From positions 1,346,897 to 1,410,896 of the forward strand of contig FN649735.1 of NCBI GenBank assembly GCA_000310025.1: a stretch of 64,000 bases of DNA. The letters run 5' to 3'. The notes under the pieces are model-generated. The model searched no databases. It was not told the origin of the DNA and saw only the letters and a list, made by a program, of their open reading frames with translations. Shown here one piece after another: positions 23,580-35,900 of this stretch. The DNA is from Ectocarpus siliculosus (Eukaryota; Sar; Phaeophyceae; Ectocarpales; Ectocarpaceae). Each line of letters begins with the position of its first letter. Positions within the stretch are counted from its first letter, which is position 1. Both the position numbers and the translations under genes were made by a program.

Positions 23580-26076
23580 CTTCGACGAAAAAGCCTGCTG
23601 TAGGCGGTGTGATAAATAAAAAGATTATTACTCAAGGGTTTGAGAGGACGTTTTGGAAAAAACTCTGCGGACGAGCGAGGTCGCAAGAACCCCTCTACAA
23701 GGATTTCCCTGCTCCCTGCCCAGACCCATTTAATTCTGGTCTCCGTCAAATTGTCATGATTTGCCTGTGACCGCAGAGTGGTATTGTTTTTCGTGCAACA
23801 CAACGTGTTGGTCGGTCTGAGTAACCTCTTGTGCTCGTTTCTCTTTTTCTCCTTCGATGGAGAGAAGCTTGGATTTGTGTAAACTAATTCCAAAGCACAA
23901 CGCCCTTGGCTTTCGTCCAGCAAATTGCTCTACAACATTGAGGTGGGCCATGGAGACATGGATACTACGGTCAGCGGTTGGCGATCGACACGGTCAGACG
24001 TCAGGTATCGACTGACTCTAATTATCAACGCGGAGTCAACAGCTTGCGATTAGAAGGAATCAGCGAGAACACTCTCGGAAAATACTGGCGCATCAGTTTA
24101 CGGTCAGTGTCGGAAGTAAGCACCTCCGCCGAAGAGCTGACCTACCGACCTACCTACCTCACATCGATCGGCCGTTGTATGATCTCGAAGAGGGGCGGAA
24201 ATACTTACCTATGCCGTATCAAACATGAGGTGTCATTGTTCTCGTCAAGTGAGAATATCTTCGCACTACAATATTTTCACACGGTTTGCCACAGGCTTTT
24301 ATGTAAGGCAAAGCAGGGCCCTTGAAGTTGGTTCACCGAATATCTATGAGAAGCGATTCATTGTTTCTCAGGTTGCGTACTGGCGTATGGACAGATTCGG
24401 TGTGCATTTCTTCCGTAGCTCTACACTGTAGATGGATTCTGTTCGAAATATATTAGAAGCGTTACCTGTAGGTGCAAGAAGCAACAATCAATTCATTCTT
24501 CTCAAATGCGTTGTTCTTCGACCACAAGCAGAGGCAAAAACGGCACAGGGCATCCAGCACGGAAATGTGCTGAAAGGATTCGTCATGTGATGTGGAAAAC
24601 ATGTGCTGAAAGGATTCGTGATGTGGGAATGAGGTGAAAGGATTCGTGATGCCTCGCCGAGAGAAATCTGTACAATAAACGGTTCTTCTCCGCAAGAACT
24701 TCGGATCAACCAGTACATCAGCCATTTCCGGCGGGAACAGATAAGATGATGCGGTGTTGGTAAAAAAATCGACTCTCGCTTCCTCGTTGAATGTGGCTTG
24801 GCTACAGCAATGTTCACAGCTCCGCGGTTAAGACTGGGCGAGCACTTCGTTAGGCAAGCACAACCGACACTTCGATTCCGACCCGACGCCCTGCCACAGC
24901 GACGACGCCTTTGATTCCGATCCGATCCGATAGTACTGCTGTACCCTGACAACGGCACCCGTGATGCTGTTATGCATACGTATTTCGAAGTATGCATACC
25001 ATTGTATGGAAAACGGGGGCGACACATTGTATAAAAAATCTCCACAATGTATGACTGTTGATGTGGGGTCGCGGGGCGCACGGACTGGATGAGGGGTGTC
25101 TTCCACTGGCAACAGACTCACACGGCGTTGTACACGAGCTCTGATCAACGTGCCGAATATGCATGGGAGAGGTAGGTTCCATTGATGCTGATGAAAACTG
25201 ATGGTAGGCGATCCTGCCTGTAAGTACAATAATGGTAGACCCACCACAGAATAATATATTGCCACTTGTAGCGAACAGCTGGACGTATGCATACAGCGCA
25301 CGTCACGTGATATCTGGTTTCTGAGGGTGCCGTACACGGCAGGTATCGATCCATCCAGCATACTTGTAGCAAATACAGTCCCGCTGCTTGCCTGCGCGGT
25401 GTATGTCAGGCCAAACGAAATCCCCATTGTACTGCTACTCCTTCCTGTGACCAATTGAGACCGGCGTTCCACAGCTTGCTTTCTGTTTCGCAGGCGAACA
25501 GGGAGACTTCAAGTAGCCCTGCTGCCATGGGGTGGTCGCGGATTGGCTTTTCGCGAACACAAAACCACACGCCAACACATAAAAAACCAAACAGCCCAGT
25601 TGCTCACCGGCTTGATCCGTTGTTGTCTCTCCGTGTTCCGCCGGTGGTGCTGTGCGGGCGTCATATCGCACCAGGTGCAGCAGTGGGGATCCTTCAGCGA
25701 TAGGTTACAGCGGTGGTACATTGTACGTATGTATACTGCTGTTGACTACTACTACGTAGTTTCGTTGCCGTCACCAGCCGGCCGTCACCAGCACCTGCCG
25801 AAGAAGGTCTGCACCCCTGGCCGGCAAGAAATAATGCGAGATGCAGACGTCATTTAAGCAAGTGATTCGTACGATCCGGTAATCTCCGATCAGGGATTGG
25901 TCGAAGCGGACGGTCCCGCGCGGTTCTTTTCTGGCGGATCGGCAGACCCTCTGGAAATTCCCTTTGTTTTTTCATCTGTTCACGTTCACCACAGATGAGT
26001 CAAGTAAAAGTCCCTGGTTTTTTTCTTCCCACTCACTCTTCTCTGTCATGTGTGAAGACAACAATAAATAACAACG

Positions 26077-26128
<52 letters not shown>

Positions 26129-26129
26129 C
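26077..26129. repeat. (CAA)n microsatellite
   Basis: A nearly pure CAA/ACA run of about 17 units; on the minus strand it reads as poly-Cys in one frame, which is not a gene. Confidence 0.95.
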
Positions 26130-27261
26130 TGGTAATACTTACACACATCCCTTTCGGCTGCTCTGTGCTGTGTGTGCTAACATCTCGAGCGGGTACATTG
26201 TCTACTACTGCTGTATGGTAGTATCTTTCTGTGAGATCGTGTTTTTTCGCTTCAACACCGTACAACAACAGCAGTATGTACTTCCTTTCTCAAAATGCCT
26301 CGCTAAATAAAAATGCATGATGACTGATGACTACCAACCACTCTGTGTGTGTGTACCCCGGGCAAGCAGCATACATATATCTCGATATCTCCCCTGTGGT
26401 GATCATGTTGTGTATCTTACCATACGTTGTGCTGGGGGAGGTGTGCAGATTCTCTCCCCCGTGGGGGACAGAACTATCTTGAGCCAGCAGCCGGTCAGCT
26501 ACCGTATTGGTACCGCTGTACAAAACTGCCACAAACTACGACGGTAGTGACACATCGACACGTTCCGCACTCCACTAATCACATGATTGATTCATCCATC
26601 GTGTCGTGTTCTTCCGATTTAAACGAACATACGTACGTACGGTGCGTGCGACCTCCTCCGTGTCTATTTAGTCGCAGCTGTGAAATGCTAACATCACAGC
26701 ACAGAAGACCGTATCTACATCATCAGATAGGTGGGTTTTCATGCTGCTCCACTTTTTTGAATCAAACGAACTTGATTGAGCAGGTTTGTGAGCCCGGTAA
26801 ATAACCCCAACACTCTTTGCTGCTGATGTACATACTGTACATAGACAACATGTCACATCATGGTATCAAGTGGCCTCAGATCCTAGACACTACTGTAGGG
26901 TCTGCTCCCCCCCGTGAAATCGCCGGGCGTGGTGACATTTTTATGCTCAAGTAACGGTGGAAACCCCAAAATTTAGGCGTTTGGAATTTCTCGTAAGAGG
27001 TCAGCTTCAAGTATAGGACGTCTACTTCATTTGTGTACTTTTTTCGTACAACTGCAGTGCATCTAACCATCCAGGGTCGCACAGACAGGAGGGGGTAAAA
27101 AAAGGGCTTTCTTCTCTTGATTGTTATGTTCGTTGATGCCCTACCTTCCTCCTGCGGTGCGTGCTGAATTTTATTTTTCATCGCGAGAAGCGTCCACAGC
27201 CGTCCCTTCCCTCGTCAACGGTGATGAATAGAACGTCCAAGTTTGGGACTCACGAGAGCTT

Positions 27262-27396
27262 TTCAGTTTTTTTTATTTTTCTTAATATGACGCTTTCACC
27301 AGAAACTTGTAATTTTTCACTCCATAGGATTCGAACTCACGACTTTGCGACCAGCGGATTCATTCGAGGTTATACCACTACACAGACCACCGGGGC
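27262..27396 (-). mobile_element. tRNA-derived SINE (or remnant)
   Basis: On the minus strand the element starts GCCCCGGTGGTCT. It has a box A-like TGGTCTGTGTAGTGG, and about 40 bases on a box B GAGTTCGAATCCT. It then continues as an unrelated body ending CATATTAAGAAAAATAAA and A's. The acceptor-stem halves do not pair well, so it is not a working tRNA gene. The first 13 bases are identical to the SINE at 57931. Confidence 0.6.
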
Positions 27397-27580
27397 GACC
27401 GGTTTGGGAGTCGTTAGAAGGTTGTGGCCGAGATCATCAGGCGAAAGATAAACTAAAGAAAAGCTCCATGGTGCGCGTGAGGACACAGCACTTCCTCTCT
27501 CCTCCCGATTGCAACAAACAGTAGTAGTAGTAGCCTTCGCAGGTTTCTTGTATTTAGCACACATGTATGTAGGATAGGGC

Positions 27581-27675
27581 ATACGATCGGGGAAGTTGGG
27601 TTGGGGTTAGGGTTTTAGGGAATGGGGTCTGTCTGCGTGTCCCCCCTCCCCGCTCTATTTCCTCATAAACTTCTT
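27581..27675 (+). repeat. Repeat fragment equal to the flanks of the 32.7-kb LINE insertion
   Basis: GCATACGATCGGGGAAGTTG, then a G-rich stretch, GTCTGCGTGTCCCCCC and CGCTCTATTTCCTCAT. It matches 32684-32735 joined directly to 33110-33150, that is, the flanks of the LINE fragment without the fragment itself. Confidence 0.6.
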
Positions 27676-29990
27676 AACCGCGTGAAGGCGGTCCGATTGC
27701 AAGCAGACGGAGAAGGCGCAGCAGCCCTCGCAATGACCCAGCTCGGACATCGCTCTCCGCTCTCCGCTCTCGGTCTCGACATTCCGCCAGAAAAGAGACA
27801 AGTCAGTTCGCCCTCGGCTTTACACTATGATACTATAATTCTTGACGCCGTCCTCGCTACTTCTAACTCGCGCGACCGCGCTGCTCCTTGGAGCTCCACG
27901 ACTGAACGAGACACACGAATTTCCAAGAAGATAGAGAGAGTGCGGAATCCACAGATAACAGCTAACGCAGTCCACACACAAAAGATGTACAAGTGGAACT
28001 GGGCGTCTTCGTGATCAACGCGCCGCGGCCTCCGCGCGCAAGGTACAAGAAGAAGAAACGAAAAAAAGAATATGCAACCACCGCAGTTTCCTGGACTATG
28101 CATGCTCTAGGCGGTCGCGTCAGATTCCCTCACAACCCCCCACCCCGCGAGTGCTTGCACCTTCCTACACACCTCCCACGACCTTGCTCAACACCCCCCC
28201 CCCTCTCGCACTGCTGCTCACCCCCCCCCCTGTCAGTCACAGTGCAGTCATGTGATACAAAACCGATTCAGCAGCGCATCACACTTCCTCAAAACACTAG
28301 CGCTTTCCAACCACTACTGTTACCCTGACACTTCAACTAAGTACTGCATAATAAATGCGAAACCATCGAAACATGCAAGTAGAAGACAAGAGGGACGGGG
28401 GGCGAAAAACAACAAACGAGAAAACAGTATCAACCCGTAAAACAACGAAACAAAAAAAAACTCGTGAAAAAACGAAAAAACGGATTTGGCATACGACGCC
28501 CTCCTGCTCCCCCTCATGCAACAAACACAAACAAAAGCATCCTCCTACGCTTGAGCCGTTTCAACAATACGCCGCATCCCTCTTTGACAAATTGGAACCA
28601 AGGCCTCCTCGGGTTTCCAACAAATGGCGGTAGGGCATGCTTCACGGGGCATGCTTCACCGGCGCTCCCTCAACGACGCGTGGCGACAATAGGGGCGGCA
28701 CTCAACAGCAGTAGTCCTCCCTCCTGCTGATGTGGTTGCCGTGCCAAAATCGAAACCGGTGTATGAAACTCCCTCCGTACGCGTTCCCCCACCTCAACCT
28801 CCCCGCTACGCACCTATCGCCAGCAGCATATTTCTATCACAGCAGTCTTTTCCAGGAATAACTTTCCGGCATCGAGATCTTTATCGGCAGACCCCCTACA
28901 CCGGAGGAGCAGAAGAAGAAACGCCTTCCTTAGTCTTGGCCGCAACAGAGATCGGGGGAGGAAAGCTAAAAGACACCCCAACCGAGATTTGGTCGCTTGA
29001 CAGAAAGCGCGGAGGGAGGTCCAACGCTCGCTCTCTCTCTCTAAAGCGTGCCGAAAAAGAAGGGTTGCCCGAGCAGAACATACCACACGCCGTGCGTACG
29101 TGTCCCACGTACAGGTTCATACCTTATTCCGCGGGTATATATGGTATACCGCATACGTCCCACGCACGGGTCCGTACCGCATACACGCAATATACCGTAA
29201 CGCACCGCTGCAGCACCACGGAACGGTGAAACGTCTCCGAGGGCGAGAAATTCCACACACAAAAACGCACCGCATACAGCAGCAGCGCGCACATGCACAA
29301 ACTTGGCGTGACGTTTACGGGGACAGTATGGCGCGCCCTGTACGTCTCGACGGAGGACTGTTCGGGCAAAATATGCCACGTTATATCGCCCCGTTACTGT
29401 GCCGCGTATAACGGCGGTCCACACGTAAATAAATGGTAACTGCAGCTACACATAGTGCCACCCATGCGGTTATTTAGTACGCCACACAACCGCGGCGCTG
29501 ACAAAGAAAAAAAAAAAACTCTACGCCTCGAAGGAGACCAGACTCACCAAAAAACATATGTAGCATGTCCGACACACGTACGCGCTTACACACATACCGT
29601 TTACCACACACATGAACACAGTTCAAAACGCCGACGAACAAAAAACTCTAGTTTTACCACTGCATGCGGTTCCCGCCCGCACTTGTAGGATACAGGGAGC
29701 AAAGATCGCGCGACGAAAAAAAGGGGGCCATTGCGATGAAGATGGTCTTCGAAGCTGGATCTTATCGGTTTGGAGGACGGGATCTTTGCTCTGCTTTCTC
29801 CTTCTCCTCCTCCCTCGAGAAAACACCAACCACAACCAGACGATATCGGTGGGCCAGGTTCCACCACCATCCCTCCCACAGCCACCAGCACCGCCGTGCA
29901 CCCAATCCTCCCCGCGCATCCCTCGGGAGGCGGCTCGCTCGCTCTCTAGGCTGTCGGTCCCTCCCTAGGAGACCTTACCGCGCTGTTCGT

Positions 29991-32900
29991 TCACTTGCGC
30001 GCCTTCGGCCGTACGTCGGAGTCCATCACGTCTCTCACGAAGATCTGGTCCTTCGGGTGACTGCGGAATAACCAGCAGTACATCAAGGGTGGGATACATT
30101 GGAACCGAACAGCAGCAGGGCAGGGGGGAGGTTCCGCGGCAGAGACATGTTCATGGTTTTTGGGTCTGGTTGCAGGAGCTTATCTATGTGTGTGCCCCGG
30201 GACAGCTGCACAATGTTTGAAGATGCCACAAACGGTGGGGGCTGAATCCGGTTATCGGGGGGGACGGTGGATGCAACGAGGGCGGAGGGGGGGGGGGTGG
30301 CGAAGCACCAGCGCCAACACCCAATAAAAACACACACACACATATTAGAGGAAACACCGCATCACGAGGCACCGACAAACAACGACAACAAAGCCATACT
30401 TTCCCGTTCCATCCATCGCATTGATTCAGCGCTCTACACACGTTGCGTTGCTGCATCCTCCAATCCGCGGTCAGTACAAAAAAAAAAAAAAAAACTTACG
30501 CGATGGCACCCTGCTCGAAGGTGTAGGAGGAGGCGATCGCGAGGCGTGTGCCGTCGTGGTTGAAGGACAGGGAAGATATCCCCGTGTTGTACGCGCTCGA
30601 CTGCCACAGACGCTTCTTGTTCTTCCCGTCCCAGATGTTCACCATCTGGAAGAAGGTGATGGGGGAGGGAGGGGTGGGTGCTCAATGCGTGCTTGCCGAG
30701 GTCGCTTGACCTTTAACGACGCAAACCTTGGAGTTTAGACAACCGCCGTGCTACGAAAGCTTCATGTTGCCACCACGCATAATCGACACGGGAGCCGGCA
30801 GAATCGAGAGAGGGGGGTACTTGTGTGATCGACGGTTTGGTCGAGAAGGCGAACGGCAGGGAGGAGAGCCGGCTGTGCATTGAAAAACTGTTGTCTTGCT
30901 AGTGCACTTAAACAGGGACGCCCTTGTTCCCACTTCGTATTACACTTGAGGACAGATAACCCCTTGCATCTTCCTCTCGCTAGAGTTGGAGCCCCATGCG
31001 TGAGTCCTGCAATAGTTGCTTCAAAGACACCACCCGGTTGGCCGCGGCAACCATGGTAAAACCACAGCCGAGATCCGGGGCAGGCTCAATCAGGCAAGGA
31101 CGCCCGACAGAGGCGAGGGGTGGGAGATTCCGATCCGATCCGTCTCGAGAAATAGCTCTGGGGTGGCTGGGGTGGCTGGCTGGAGTCGAGGCACGACGGA
31201 GCAGATTGACACCGTGGAATACGCATCTCACATTCCACTATTTCTGTCATGTCCCGTGGAGAACACTCCCTTGGAGTAAAGTACCGCAAATAGATGAATA
31301 GTTTATCCTTGTGTGTCATGTACCCGTACCCTCATATTTCTGCAAGCCCCCCCCGCAAACTCGCCCAAAACAGGTACGCGCTCGTGCGGGTGGACGGCAC
31401 TTGCAAGGTTCTCCCATGACTCTACTAGTCTTGACCCGCCACCCTTACCTTGTCACAGCCGCCGGAGGCGAAGGTCCCGTATACCGGGTGGAAGGCCATC
31501 GCGTTCACGGGGAAAACCTGGTCCCCCTTGCGGTGGCACTTGAAGGCGTACTTGTTGTCCTGAGACTCCTGCTCTCACGCGGACGCGTGCAAGCGCGCGC
31601 ACGTAGTGTAGTAGGAAACGGACAGACGAAAAAGCAAAAAAAAATACACGCACCGAGAACCTTCATGTTAGTACATCACACGCTCGGCCATTTGCTTTTC
31701 GAAGAGAACCCTCGACACGCGCACGCAGGCTTGCGCAACAAAAGCCACGAAGCGCACTACAGGCGCACGAACCCATCAAAACAAAAGGGGCCAAATCTGC
31801 CACTTGCTTACTCGGAGAAAGCTCGCAAGACTGCACCGACACGACAGTCATGAGGAATCTACCGCAGGTGACACGAGACACCACTAACCCCAACCCAAGT
31901 CATATCCCCTTGGACTGATCTTTTCAAAGATCGAATAATCAATCCACCACCAAGAAGGTGTAGGGAGTCAAACGAAGCGCTGTCGGAAACGCCCTCGAAG
32001 AGGGGATTCAACCACCAATATTTTCGACACCTCCTCTTTCCGCCGTGGAGTAATCGAGAAATGAACATCGGTCAAAGGAGGGGGTAATATCTTCCGTCAT
32101 CTACGGAAAAAGAACCGTTGGAACGCCTGCTCTTGGAAATCATGAAAAGTTCAGCGCCACGGTAATTCTAGTATGTCATACATAGTCATGGTGGAGCGCC
32201 AAATAAGGTTGAAATGTACCTTAAGGACGATTGGGGCACTGGGTTTGATCGTTCGATGCTGCGTCTTCAACAGAGCACACAACAACATAAAAATGTGGCG
32301 TACCGTACCGTACCGTACCGTACCGTACCGTACCGTACCGTAGAAACATGGAAAAATACAAATAGCAGATGTTCAGTAAATGTGGGCAGTTTCACCATCA
32401 TTCCACGGAACTGTGCGAGGAAGGCCGGGGGAAACCAGCCGCAACGACGAGAGCAAAACAAAACAGCCCGCCTCACACGAAAACAGCACCACCACGACCA
32501 CCCCCACCAGAAACGACACACCCAACCTGCGTGTCGATTGCCCAACAAAAGGCTAAACACTAGCTCCAAAAAAACGTCAACACGCACCGCCACCACCGCT
32601 ACCAACAACACCACCGCAACCAACGAGGACCTTCCGCGGTGTTTTTCGACTAAGATAAAAATTACTTCGTATTTGATAAAGCATGCCATCGGGAAAGTTG
32701 GGTTGGGGGTAGGGTCTGCGTATCCCCCCCCCCCCCCCCCCTTGCCATGTGGCAAATCGGAGGAGAGTAGACCCCACATAGTTGGGGAGTGTGAGTTGTA
32801 CAGGAAGGAAAGAGAGGATCTCGAGGAGGAAATGAGATAGAGAGGGTGTGACATGGACAAGTTTGGTAAATTAGACAACAGCGAAAAAACGATCGCGATA

Positions 32901-35900
32901 ATTGGGGATAGATGGTGGGCACAAGAGGCCCTAGAGGACGGGGATAAGATGTGCAAGAAATTTTTATGGAGTTTGTGTCAGAAACGTAAAGAGCTCCCAA
33001 ATGTTGGTGGTGTCTCTAGTAGGGGTAGGAACGGTGCTCCGTCTCGAAAGGGACGCGTGGTCAATGGTCAAATGACTTACGGCAAGCAACAAATGAGTAC
33101 GCCCCCCCCCCCCCCCCCTGCTCCCTGTTCTATTTATTTCCTCATGAACTTAATTTCGCGTCAAGGGCGGGCCCCCAACCAACACCCACCCGCACCTTGG
33201 ACGTGTCGAAGTACTCGACGGCCACCCTCCCCTCCACAGACCCCACCGCGTAACCCTTCTGGTCCGGGAATATCCTCACGCAGCGCGTCTGGTACTTGAG
33301 GCTGCTGACGCGCCGCTGCTCCGGTTCCGCCAGGCTGCGCATGTCGTACACCCAGATGTGCCGGTTCGAGGTACCGACGACGGCGCGCATGTCCGAGACG
33401 GACATGGTGAAGACCTGGTTCCGATCGTGAAAAAAAAAAAAAGTGTGGTTTCATCAGCCAACAGGTACACAACTACGCGCAGAGAAACAGACAAAGGCAC
33501 CCGGGGAATAATGGGAACAGCCTCAGAAAACGAGCTGCAAAAAAAGAGGAGAAAATACACACACACACACACACGGCGAGACTCGCGGGGGGAGCGTGGG
33601 TGCGAGTGTGTGTATATATAAAAAACGCGCCGAAAAGGATGATCATCAGACAAGAAACAGAAAAAAACAAGCGTACATGTGAGCGGTCAGATACGTGAAA
33701 AAGGAGTTGAGGTGCGTGTGCGAACTCGACGTCCTGTGGTTCGAGGAATTGTAACGTGCCAAAACGACAGTGCAGGGTCGTGTCTCCCGAAAAGATGGAA
33801 CAGCTTTGACAACATAGCACAGCATGACCACCGCGCACGTTCAGCTGTGGCCACTGCAACAGCAGCATTGCCATCTCCTACAAAATGGGGCGTGCAACGT
33901 CGAGGGAACGAACCGAGCCCGGCCAGCTTCACCCAAGGCCTACGGTATCCGATTGAGGTTGACTGGCCTGTGACAGCAACACGAAACAGCAGCCGCAGCA
34001 ATAGCAACATGAGGCAGCAACAACGACAACACGGCCAACAACGGGCGAGACAGATAAAGCTGGCACCGGCCACGGAGGCGTGTTTCCTCTCACAGCACAG
34101 CGGAAACCCCGATTCAAGCTTCCCTCTCCTCGAAGCCCCGCCCCCCATCCCCCGCCACCAACCCACGTAGCCGTGCTTCCTCTCACATCACAGGGGTAAC
34201 CCCGATTCAAGCTCCCCCCCCCAGGCGCGGGCCTCGACTGCACGAGGGCCTGCTTTCACCTAGGGTCCCAGAACCCCGCCCCCCTCCCCGCCCGCCCCTC
34301 GCATACACACCTTCCCAGGCGCGGGCCTCGACTGCACGAGCGCCTGCTTCGACCTCGGGTCCCAGGCGTTGAGCTTGGCGTCCCAGCCCCCCGTTAGCAC
34401 CGTCCCCGTGCTGGCGTTGTACTCCACGCACCTCACCGCCTTGTCGTGGGACCCCAGCAGGGTCACCGCTCCGGTCTCGAGGTCGACTCTGACACACCAA
34501 GTTACATACATAAAGGTTACGTCACCAAAGACGGACACAGCGGTGGCTACCGTTTAAGAGAGATTATTTAAGAGAAGGTACCCATTAAAGAGAGTCAAAC
34601 TGGCTTGTCACGACCATGATCAAATACATACCATTCACACAGTACGGTTTACGAGAAAACCGGATTTAAGAGAAAATAACTGGCTTGTCCCGACCCTCTC
34701 TTAAACCGTAGACGCTACCGAACATAAAATTCAGCATTGCCCTTTCACCATGTTACAGTTTTACATCACCAAGACGCATACATTTAGTGCTGTGATGATT
34801 GACACGGCGGTGTCTAGTGGGCAAGCGGGAGCGAGGAGGGTAGCCTACACCGAGCGCGAGCGGACGAAAGCTCCACCAACGACTGCTGGAGATCGTACCT
34901 TCTCTTCTCTTACGTTTTCAAGGCAAGAGGGTTGACGGACAGAGACATCGATTGTCTGCAACCCTAATCCCGCAGTTGTATTTAAAGCACTTGGAACGAA
35001 ACGTCGTACAGCTAGCGCGAGCACTCAAGAACCTCTAGTCTTGGACGAGGCCGAGGTTCTTAAGTTCTGAGGGCTGTGCCACGGATGACCGCTACATATG
35101 GTGGTAGGTTTGAGTGACCTTAACCGTTCGCTGCTCATAAATTGGTGCTCAAGTCCTTAGATTTTCAGGTTTTCGAGGCCCCACTGAACTTCGGCTTCAC
35201 GGTCGGCAAGGGAAGGAGTGAAAAAAAGGGATGGCTCAAACCTTCTCGGGATAAAAAACTAAGGCAAGCACCGCACCGGGAAAGGAAGGGTGGGGCAGTA
35301 AAAAACAAACACAAAAAATATTAAAAAAAGCTCCACACTGGTGTGACCTTCCTCTTGTGTGACCCCGGCTGACACGTCAGGTATGTTAACACGCCAAAAC
35401 GCCTGAATACCGGCGCCAGAAAGTATGGGACGAACACAAACACACACGTAGAACGTGCCAAGTTCGTGAGTGCGGGCGCAATCTGTGGAAGTCTAACGAC
35501 AACCGACGTTACTCACTGCTTGACTTGTTTGTCCAGCCCCCCGCAGAAGCCCGTGGCCGAGGTGTCCTTGAAGCAGCAGTCCAGCTGGGCCATCTTGCTG
35601 GGGATTACCCTCTTGGACAGGTTCTGCCGCGCATCGTACAGTCTCAGCGTCTGCACCACCGAAACCGACAACAACACCGCAGACAGGAGGGGAACAGGGG
35701 GCGAAACATGTGTCAAGAGGCGAACAACAGCAGGAATAAATAAATATTGCTGTCATTTTAACAGTGCGGGGAAAAAGGGGGGGGGGTGTACTCATAGTCG
35801 TGTATGCCGTAGTCGTTAGACCATTGACCTCGCATCCCTACAAAGCCGGGACGGAGCACGCCGGGTTCTCACCGGACCCGGCTCTCACATCACCAAGCGC

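Larger units (their letters stand above)
23580..29990. other. Long gene-poor stretch between the LNR gene and BUB3
   Basis: No supported coding sequence in 6.4 kb. Visible items are a short tandem repeat at about 24566-24652 (GTGCTGAAAGGATTCGT units), a (CAA)n microsatellite at 26077-26129, a tRNA-derived SINE (27262-27396) and a repeat fragment at 27581-27675. Confidence 0.6.

Noticed and set aside
27597-27622. Interstitial telomere repeats (GGGTTAGGGTTTTAGGG)
   Set aside because: Only two imperfect units, and the same G-rich stretch is part of a dispersed repeat also seen at 32.7 kb.
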